A stretch of DNA of 32,570 nt from CAURNT01 sp963526495 (GTDB taxonomy: Bacteria > Fusobacteriota > Fusobacteriia > Fusobacteriales > Leptotrichiaceae). Positions 26,646-32,570 of this stretch are shown piece by piece; the stretch's first letter is position 1, and the number at the start of each line of letters is the position of its first letter. A program made the position numbers and the translations under genes. The DNA is taken from the NCBI GenBank assembly GCA_963526495.1, contig CAURNT010000012.1, positions 1-32,570 on the forward strand. Direction: 5' to 3'. The notes beneath the pieces are model-generated. The model was not told where the DNA came from and did not search any database. It saw only the letters and a program-made list of their open reading frames with translations.

Positions 26646-27638
26646 CTAAATTTTAGTTTGATATATTTTTTTTACAACACTTGTTATATCTTCTTCTTCC
26701 AATTCCAATTTCTCAATGTTATACATATCATACAATGACATTATCACCTTTTTTTCTACTAAAACATCTTTTAATATATTTATACTAAGTAAATTATCCT
26801 CATAATTAATTGATAAAACACCATTAATTTCTTTTATCTTATCAATATTTACCTTATCTTTTAAAGTTACCTTAATAACTTTTTCATTAACATATTTATC
26901 AACTAAATTTTCCATAGTATCATCAAATATTTTTTCCCCTTCATTGATAATAACTATTCTATCACACAATGCCTCTACATCACGCATATCATGAGTTGTT
27001 AAAATTATTGTAATCTTTTCTTTTTTATTAATTTCTTTTAATATATTTAAAAGTTTTTCTTTAAGTATTATATCTATACCTATTGTAGGTTCATCTAAAA
27101 ATAAGATTTTAGGTTTATATATCAAAGCTCCAACTAAATCTGATAACATTCTTTGACCAAGCGACATCGTTCTAATCTGTTTATTTAATAATTTTTTAAA
27201 TCCTAAAAGCTCTTCTAAATATTCCATTCTTAAATTATATTCTTCATCAGTGACATCATATATTTCTTTTAATAATTCCAAATTATCTTGAAGTGACATA
27301 TCCCACCAAAGAGATGTTCTTTGTCCAAATACTACACCTATATTTCTAGCATTTTTTACTCTTTCCTTATATGGTTCTATGCCATTTATTAAACATCTAC
27401 CACTACTTGGAGTTATTATTCCTGTCAACATTTTTATAGTAGTTGATTTACCAGCACCATTAGGTCCAAGAAATCCAACAACCTCTCCTTCATATATATC
27501 AAAACTTATATCTTTAACTACTTTTATTTCTTTTCTTTCTCTTTTAAATATACCTTTTCTAATATGTGTATTGAACTTCTTATTAATATTTTCTACACTT
27601 ATTATTTTACGCTCCTGAACTTTCATATCTAACCTCAT
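26646..27638 (-). CDS. ABC-2 transporter ATP-binding protein (COG4586-like)
   Basis: A 330-aa cytoplasmic ATPase. Walker A is GPNGAGKST (58-66), the Q-loop Gln is at about 106 (VFGQR), the signature MSLGQRM lies at 158-164, Walker B ILFLDEP at 178-184 and the H-loop His at 216. The start region with IRKGIFKRERKEIKVVKDISFDI and the WWDMSLQDNLELLKEIY segment resemble the ATPases paired with ABC2_membrane_6 permeases. The C-terminal 90 residues are a divergent regulatory tail. The gene overlaps the second permease by 32 bases. Two starts are possible: ATG 27638 (GGAG upstream) or ATG 27626 (GAGG upstream). The substrate is unknown. Confidence 0.92.
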   Translation of the reverse strand: MRLDMKVQERKIISVENINKKFNTHIRKGIFKRERKEIKVVKDISFDIYEGEVVGFLGPNGAGKSTTIKMLTGIITPSSGRCLINGIEPYKERVKNARNIGVVFGQRTSLWWDMSLQDNLELLKEIYDVTDEEYNLRMEYLEELLGFKKLLNKQIRTMSLGQRMLSDLVGALIYKPKILFLDEPTIGIDIILKEKLLNILKEINKKEKITIILTTHDMRDVEALCDRIVIINEGEKIFDDTMENLVDKYVNEKVIKVTLKDKVNIDKIKEINGVLSINYEDNLLSINILKDVLVEKKVIMSLYDMYNIEKLELEEEDITSVVKKIYQTKI

Positions 27639-28407
27639 TTCTTCTCCAAATATATGCTGTTAATATTATCAATCCTATACTAACAAAAATTATCTTTAAA
27701 ATACTTCCCATATTCATATTTATTATTACATCCATTGGATAATATGAAGTTATAGCAAAAGATACAATATATGTTAAAAAGATTTGTAAAAATCTAGGAT
27801 AAATATTTATTGGGAAACGTGTAAAATCTGACATAGAATATATAGCTTTAAGTAAAAAATATGTATCTTTATATACAAATGCAAATGATGCTGCTATACT
27901 TTTAAAGCAAGTATATATTATAGCCCCTACAATACTTAACAATACACTTAAGAAAAATATCTTAAAACTAAAACCTATACCCAAACCTCTTAATCCATAA
28001 AGATATATAAGTAAACCAATTAAAATTTCTCCTAAGGCATCAAATTGAGTTTTTTCTATTAGTACCTGAAAAAAAGTGTTTAATGGTCTTAATAAAAATT
28101 TATCATATTCTCCCTTAAGTACAACAGATATAGATAAATGCCATAAATAATCTGAATAAAAATGATCTAATCCCTTTGAAATTTGTGAAAAACCATATAA
28201 AGCTAATATACTATATTTAGATATTCCTTCAATACTTGGAATATTTGAAAAAGTAATATTTAAAAATACTATACCTGTTACCTGTATTATCAAAAAACCA
28301 AGTATACCTATTATGAAATTAGTAAATGAATTAACTAATATTTTAAAAGATAATTTCAACCTTAATAAATATATTCTAAAATATCTGTTCAACTTTTTAC
28401 CCTCCAT
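27607..28407 (-). CDS. ABC-2 family permease (ABC2_membrane_6 type), second subunit
   Basis: A 266-aa inner membrane protein with about six hydrophobic segments (among them FTNFIIGILGFLIIQVTGIVF, IFFLSVLLSIVGAIIYTCF and ILKIIFVSIGLIILTAYIW). A cytoplasmic loop with VVLKGEYDKFLLRPLNTFFQVL matches the GELDxxLLRPL element typical of this permease family. It overlaps the first permease gene by 11 bases and the ATPase gene by 32 bases, so the three subunits are made together. The cargo cannot be inferred. Confidence 0.88.
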   Translation of the reverse strand: MEGKKLNRYFRIYLLRLKLSFKILVNSFTNFIIGILGFLIIQVTGIVFLNITFSNIPSIEGISKYSILALYGFSQISKGLDHFYSDYLWHLSISVVLKGEYDKFLLRPLNTFFQVLIEKTQFDALGEILIGLLIYLYGLRGLGIGFSFKIFFLSVLLSIVGAIIYTCFKSIAASFAFVYKDTYFLLKAIYSMSDFTRFPINIYPRFLQIFLTYIVSFAITSYYPMDVIINMNMGSILKIIFVSIGLIILTAYIWRRNEVRYESSGA

Positions 28408-29182
28408 TCACACTAATTTTTTTATTTGCACCAAACCATTGTAATTTAGATAAAACTAATAAAATTCCAATCCAAATTACTTGTACTATCAACATATTTA
28501 TAACACCTGAAAAATCTAATTTACCCATCAATAACATTATAGGTTTATATGATATATATTCAAATGGTGTTAATGATAAAAATTTTCTTAATCCTTCTGG
28601 TAAAAATGATAAAGGAAATAATTCACCTGATGTAAATCTAAATATTACTTCTTTCATCATTAAAAAGCCCCATATATAGTTAATATAAAAAGAAGTTAAA
28701 CCAACTATAAAATTCAATAAAAATAATATTATTCCACTGAATAATATTGATATTAAAAATAGAAAAAACATTAAAGGAGTAATATTTATTCCACCAAAAT
28801 ATGTAACTATAAATACACAGGGTAGCAATAAAAATGTCCCATCAAATAATACATTAGATATACTCTGAGAAATTAAAACTCCTATATATGATATAGGTTT
28901 AATAAAATACATTACTATATCTCCTCTTTCAATATCAGAAGATATATTTCTATCTATTGAATTGTTTAAAAATGAAAGTATAGTAAATGATAACACTATA
29001 TATTTAATCATATCACTTCCACTATATCCATTTATATTTCCATTATTATTTTTCAAAACAAAAAGCCAAATAAATATTGCAGATATTATTTGTATATATG
29101 ATGATATTATACTTATCATATATCTACTTCTATATGCCATCCTAATTTTAATATTAAATAGCATAAATTTTATATATTTCAT
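28397..29182 (-). CDS. ABC-2 family permease (ABC2_membrane_6 type), first subunit
   Basis: A 261-aa protein with about six membrane segments. The N-terminus KIRMAYRSRYMISIISSYIQIISAIFIWLFVL and the loop IERGDIVMYFIKPISYIGVLISQS match the same family as its neighbour (the latter equals GDVxxxLxKPI). FPLSFLPEGLRKFLSLTPFEYISYKP is the usual conserved stretch before the last segments. ATG 29182 has AGGAGG upstream. It is the first gene of the transcript that continues through the ATPase to hpt-purA-purB. Confidence 0.88.
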   Translation of the reverse strand: MKYIKFMLFNIKIRMAYRSRYMISIISSYIQIISAIFIWLFVLKNNNGNINGYSGSDMIKYIVLSFTILSFLNNSIDRNISSDIERGDIVMYFIKPISYIGVLISQSISNVLFDGTFLLLPCVFIVTYFGGINITPLMFFLFLISILFSGIILFLLNFIVGLTSFYINYIWGFLMMKEVIFRFTSGELFPLSFLPEGLRKFLSLTPFEYISYKPIMLLMGKLDFSGVINMLIVQVIWIGILLVLSKLQWFGANKKISVNGG

Positions 29183-29203
29183 TAATATTCCTCCTAACGA
29201 TTT

Positions 29204-29212
29204 ATTATATCA
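29204..29212 (-). promoter_or_regulatory. Extended -10 promoter of the ABC-hpt-pur transcript
   Basis: On the minus strand TGATATAAT is a perfect extended -10 element. No good -35 box stands upstream. The predicted start near 29197 leaves a leader of about 15 bases that begins almost at the AGGAGG site. Confidence 0.5.
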
Positions 29213-29243
29213 TATATTAGAATGTATAAAAAGATATATATTC

Positions 29244-29276
29244 AAATTTCACTCTACAAATATAATAATGAAATTT
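29244..29276. repeat. Inverted repeat upstream of the restriction-modification operon
   Basis: AAATTTCA (29244-29251) and TGAAATTT (29269-29276) are perfect inverted repeats with 17 bases between them. They end 12 bases before the extended -10 element. They could be an operator, but A/T-only arms arise easily by chance here. Confidence 0.35.
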
Positions 29277-29288
29277 ATATTTAAATTA

Positions 29289-29297
29289 TGTTATAAT
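29289..29297 (+). promoter_or_regulatory. Extended -10 promoter of the restriction-modification operon
   Basis: TGTTATAAT is a perfect extended -10 element, with a weak -35 candidate ATGAAA (29268-29273) at 18 bases. The predicted start near 29304 gives a leader of about 93 bases, containing a direct repeat GTAATTC (29332-29338 and 29346-29352). Confidence 0.5.
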
Positions 29298-29396
29298 ATT
29301 ATAAACATCAGTTAAAAAAAATCAAATTATTGTAATTCAACGAAAGTAATTCGTGAATAATTTATAAATATAGTAAAATGAGGAGATAATATAAAT

Positions 29397-31379
29397 ATGT
29401 CAAAAAAAGAAATAAATACGGATTTATGGGTATATGAATTATTAAAAGAAGCAAAAATATCTGATAAATTTTCAGCACAAGGAAGTAATATTAAAGAAAT
29501 AAACGATGCTTTACAAACAGCTTCTAAAAGAGGAACTGGAAAAGTTGGTTTCCCAGAATATGTAGGAGTAGTAAAAGATTTTTTAATAGTAATTGAAGAT
29601 AAGGCAGATACAACAAAACATTTAAAATTGAATGATAAAGAAATAATTTCAGAAGATACATTAAGCATTTGTGATTATGCAATAAACGGTGCTTTATTTT
29701 ATGGAAAACATTTAAGTAAAAATACAAATTATAAAAAAATTATAGCACTAGGAATAAGTGGAAATGAAAAATCTCATAAAATAACTCCACTATATATTAA
29801 TGAACGAGGAGATTACACTATTCTTGAAGATTTAGAAACTTTAATATCTTTTAGTGAAAATAATATTGATGAATATTATATAAAAGAAATTTTAAAAGAA
29901 AATACAGATATCGAAAAAGAAACAGCTGAAATCTTAAAAGAAGCCTCTATATTACATGAAGATTTAAGAAATTATGGAAATATAGAAGAAAAAAATAAGC
30001 CTTTAATTGTATCTGGAATTTTACTTGCACTTAGAGAAATTGATTCTAAAAATTTTACTATTGATAGTTTAAATGGAGATAAAACAAAAACTGATGGTCA
30101 AAAAGTATATGATGCTATAAAATCAAATTTAGATAGAGCTAATGTTTCCCCACAAGTAAAAAAAGATAAGTTATTAAGTCAATTTTCTATTATAAAAGAC
30201 GATGTAAAAATTAATGAAATTAATTCTACATTAGGTAAAACTCCGTTAAAACATTTTACAGAATTTCTATACAAAAGTATTTATCAAAGTATACGATACA
30301 ATAATTCAGCTGAAGATTATCTTGGAAGATTTTACGGAGAATTTATGTCCTATAGTGGTGGTGATGGTCAAAATTTAGGAATAGTTCTAACTCCTAAACA
30401 TATTACAGAACTTTTTTGTGATCTGTTAGATTTAAAAATAACTGATAAAATTTTAGATCCTTGTTGTGGAACAGCTGGATTTTTAATAGCAGCTATGCAC
30501 AATATGATAAAAAAAACTAATAATGAAGATGAAATAAAAGAAATCAAAAAAAATCAACTATTTGGAATAGAAGAACAATCATATATGTTTACAATAGCTA
30601 CAACAAATATGATACTTCGTGGAGATGGAAAAAGTAATCTTGAAAATAAAGATTTTTTAAAAGAAAATCCAGCACAATTACAATTAAAAGGTTGCACAGT
30701 TGGAATGATGAATCCTCCTTATTCAATGGGTTCTAAAGACAACACTTCTCTTTATGAAATAAATTTCATTAATCATTTGCTAAATTCATTAGTTGAAGAT
30801 GGTAGAGCTGCAGTTATAGTTCCACAAAGTACATTTACTGGAAAAAGTAAAGAGGAACAAAAAATAAAGGAAGAAATTTTAAAAAATCATACTTTGGAAG
30901 GTGTTATTACTTTAAATAAAAATACTTTTTATAGAGTTGGAACTAACCCTTGTATAGCAATTTTTAAGGCTCATAATAAACATTCTAAAAATAAGGTATG
31001 TAAATTTATTAATTTTGAAAATGATGGTTATATTGTAAGTAAACACATTGGACTTATTGATGATGGAACACATAGAGATAAAAAACAACATTTACTTGAT
31101 GTTTGGTTTGGAAAAACAGAAGCAATAACGAAGTTTTGTGTAAAGACTGAAATAGAAGCTACTGATGAATGGTTACATTCTTTTTATTACTTTAATGATG
31201 AAATACCAAGTGAAGAAGAGTTCAAAAAAACAGTGGCTGATTATTTAACTTTTGAAGTAAATATGATAACTCATGGAAGAGGCTATTTATTTGCTTTAAA
31301 AGATGAAGAATTAGAATTTAATCAAGATAATGTTGAAGAAGAAAGACAAGTGGCCGAAAGTGAGGAAAAATATGAGTAA
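29397..31379 (+). CDS. Restriction-modification protein: PD-(D/E)xK-like nuclease fused to N6-adenine methyltransferase (BcgI-A-like)
   Basis: The 660-aa protein has two parts. Residues about 40-135 look like an HsdR-N/PD-(D/E)xK nuclease core: PEY (53-55), then after 12 residues E67-D-K69 in a hydrophobic strand (DFLIVIEDKA), followed by mixed strands and helices. From about 280 comes an HsdM-type gamma-class methyltransferase: GEFMSYSGGDGQNLGIVLTPKHI, SAM motif I LDPCCGTAGFLIA (353-365) and catalytic NPPYSMG (439-445). A type I HsdM would lack the N-terminal nuclease. Nuclease plus methyltransferase in one chain with a separate specificity subunit is the BcgI arrangement, which cuts both sides of its site. 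GAGGAG lies 11 bases before the ATG, a long spacing. The specificity gene overlaps its end by eight bases. Confidence 0.85.
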   Translation: MSKKEINTDLWVYELLKEAKISDKFSAQGSNIKEINDALQTASKRGTGKVGFPEYVGVVKDFLIVIEDKADTTKHLKLNDKEIISEDTLSICDYAINGALFYGKHLSKNTNYKKIIALGISGNEKSHKITPLYINERGDYTILEDLETLISFSENNIDEYYIKEILKENTDIEKETAEILKEASILHEDLRNYGNIEEKNKPLIVSGILLALREIDSKNFTIDSLNGDKTKTDGQKVYDAIKSNLDRANVSPQVKKDKLLSQFSIIKDDVKINEINSTLGKTPLKHFTEFLYKSIYQSIRYNNSAEDYLGRFYGEFMSYSGGDGQNLGIVLTPKHITELFCDLLDLKITDKILDPCCGTAGFLIAAMHNMIKKTNNEDEIKEIKKNQLFGIEEQSYMFTIATTNMILRGDGKSNLENKDFLKENPAQLQLKGCTVGMMNPPYSMGSKDNTSLYEINFINHLLNSLVEDGRAAVIVPQSTFTGKSKEEQKIKEEILKNHTLEGVITLNKNTFYRVGTNPCIAIFKAHNKHSKNKVCKFINFENDGYIVSKHIGLIDDGTHRDKKQHLLDVWFGKTEAITKFCVKTEIEATDEWLHSFYYFNDEIPSEEEFKKTVADYLTFEVNMITHGRGYLFALKDEELEFNQDNVEEERQVAESEEKYE

Positions 31380-32570
31380 GTTGACTTTAAATAGTGTGGA
31401 GTGGGAAAAATTTAGAGTTAGAGATATTTTTGAAGTAATTAATTCTAAAGCATATCATAAAGAAAATTTAAATTTTTCTAATAAAGGAATTGAATATATC
31501 ACAAGAACTTCATTAAATAATGGAGTAGAAGGAGTGGTATTAAAGGGAGAATATAAATTAAATTCAAAAAATTCAATTAGTTTAGGTGCAGAAAATGCAG
31601 ATTTTTTCTTTCATGAAAATGAATATATAACTGGAAATAAAATGTATTGTATAAGAAATATGAATATAAATAAATATACAGGAATTTTTTTAGTTAATAT
31701 TTTTAGAAATAGTATAAAAAATGCTGGTTTTGGTTTTGGTAAGGGATTAACAGGAACAAGATTTAAAAATAGATTTATAAAATTACCAATAGATAATAAC
31801 AGAAAACCTAATTGGAAATTTATGGAAGATTATATCAAGCAAGAAATGAAAGAGCAATCTCAAAAAATAGTAAATTATTATGAAAATAAAGTTCTTAAAT
31901 TAAGTTTTGAATTATTAGATTTAGAAGTTGAGTGGAAAGAGTTCTTCTTCACAGATATTTTTAAAGAAATTAAACGAGGAAAAAGGCTAACTAAAGCTAA
32001 TCAAATAGAAGGAAATACTCCTTATATTTCTTCAACAGCTTCTAATAACGGAGTAGATAATTTTATTTCTAATGATAAAAATGTTAGAAAGTATAAAAAT
32101 AATTTATCAATTGCTAACAGTGGTAGTGTAGGTTCTTGTTTTTACCATAAATATGAATATATTGCAAGTGATCACATAACAGCACTTAGTTGTAAAAATG
32201 CAGATGAAAATATTTATAAATTTATGTCTACAATTATAAAAAGATTAAAAAATAAATATTCTTTTAATAGAGAAATAAATGATACACGGATCTCAAGAGA
32301 AAAGTTAATTCTACCAATAGATAAAGACGGAAATCCTAATTGGGAATATATGAGCAAATTCATTAAAAAAATTGAAAATGAAAAAATCAATAATATAGTC
32401 AATTATCTATATGATATATATATATATATTATAAATAGAATTAATAATTTGTATAAAAATAAATTTTTATTAGAAAATGTAAAATGGCAAGAATATTTTA
32501 TTGAAGATATTTGTGAAATTAAATCAGGAAAAGATATTTACGAAAGAGAAAGAATTAACGGAAAAATACC
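31372..32570 (+). CDS. Specificity (S) subunit with repeated target-recognition modules (cut by right window edge)
   Basis: The frame is open for 399 codons from ATG 31372 (GAGG six bases upstream) to the edge. Three copies of the same module start can be seen: VEWEKFRVRDIFEV (residue 9), VEWKEFFFTDIFKEI (186) and VKWQEYFIEDICEI (370). Modules one and two each end in LPIDxxxxPNW plus a helical linker with IVNY, so they are full repeats of about 177 and 184 residues; the third is cut by the edge. Each module should be a target-recognition domain reading half of the DNA site. Module two has the typical TPYISSTASNNGV and NSGSVG elements; module one is more diverged. S subunits usually have two modules. 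An (AT)8 tract codes the linker before module three. It partners the upstream nuclease-methyltransferase. Confidence 0.88.
   Translation, partial: MSKLTLNSVEWEKFRVRDIFEVINSKAYHKENLNFSNKGIEYITRTSLNNGVEGVVLKGEYKLNSKNSISLGAENADFFFHENEYITGNKMYCIRNMNINKYTGIFLVNIFRNSIKNAGFGFGKGLTGTRFKNRFIKLPIDNNRKPNWKFMEDYIKQEMKEQSQKIVNYYENKVLKLSFELLDLEVEWKEFFFTDIFKEIKRGKRLTKANQIEGNTPYISSTASNNGVDNFISNDKNVRKYKNNLSIANSGSVGSCFYHKYEYIASDHITALSCKNADENIYKFMSTIIKRLKNKYSFNREINDTRISREKLILPIDKDGNPNWEYMSKFIKKIENEKINNIVNYLYDIYIYIINRINNLYKNKFLLENVKWQEYFIEDICEIKSGKDIYERERINGKI
32414..32429 (+). repeat. (AT)8 dinucleotide repeat inside the specificity gene
   Basis: Eight uninterrupted AT units encode the IYIYI stretch after D348. 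A gain of one unit gives a stop (TAA) three codons past the original tract frame. A loss of one unit gives TAG within three codons. It is the longest pure dinucleotide run I find in the window. Confidence 0.85.

Noticed and set aside
29402..29408. A7 homopolymer in the first codons of the restriction-modification gene as a phase-variation tract
   Set aside because: Seven A is ordinary for lysine codons in this AT-rich DNA; similar runs occur in many genes here.
29397..31379. Calling this gene a plain type I M subunit (hsdM)
   Set aside because: The methyltransferase part fits, but the extra N-terminal PE...ExK region and 660-aa length fit a fused nuclease better. A type I reading would stay possible only if an hsdR gene lies beyond the right edge.
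1..32570. CRISPR arrays, insertion sequences, prophage genes or attachment sites
   Set aside because: I saw no regularly spaced repeats, transposase or integrase motifs, or duplicated tRNA ends near tRNA-Cys.

Overview
The window is very AT-rich DNA. It combines compact housekeeping operons with Gram-negative-type surface proteins: autotransporters, beta-barrels ending in an aromatic residue, and a lipoprotein protease. Strong AGGAGG ribosome sites, frequent GTG/TTG starts, very low GC and several autotransporters together suggest a fusobacterium of the Leptotrichiaceae (Streptobacillus/Sneathia/Leptotrichia type). This is inference from gene content; no marker here fixes the species.

Layout. 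(1) 1-4705, minus: the first 1,568 codons of a very large autotransporter whose N-terminus is a peptidase S6 (IgA-protease/SPATE type) domain; its end lies off the left edge. (2) 5003-10762, minus: a tight, partly overlapping operon glmU - prs - tsaC - unknown 153-aa gene - minimal type IV pilus/ComGA-like ATPase - HAD phosphatase - truA, behind a good promoter. A tRNA-Cys gene with its own promoter diverges from it at 10872-10946. (3) 11015-14086, minus: rplM-rpsI with a strong promoter, a hairpin leader and a terminator, then gltX followed by a TetR-family regulator. (4) 14191-23118, minus: three surface genes spaced by 11-13 bases: a 705-aa beta-barrel, a 1,773-aa lipoprotein subtilase autotransporter (NalP/SphB1 type), and a 487-aa outer membrane protein with a long coiled coil between its barrel ends. 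(5) 23359-29182, minus: two ABC-2 permeases and their ATPase, then hpt - purA - purB, ended by a clear terminator. (6) 29397-32570, plus: a restriction-modification locus on the opposite strand. It has a 660-aa protein joining a PD-(D/E)xK-like nuclease to an N6-adenine methyltransferase (BcgI-like layout), and a specificity subunit that runs off the right edge.

The most interesting observation is in the specificity gene. It encodes two complete repeated modules and the start of a third. An (AT)8 tract lies in frame in the linker between modules two and three. Gain or loss of one AT unit would place a stop within three codons, giving a protein of about 353-355 residues, roughly the size of an ordinary two-module subunit. 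The gene may therefore switch by slipped-strand mispairing between a two-module and a longer form. The second theme is surface proteolysis: an S6 autotransporter and a surface-anchored S8 lipoprotein autotransporter lie in one window, an arrangement reminiscent of the Neisseria IgA protease/NalP pair.
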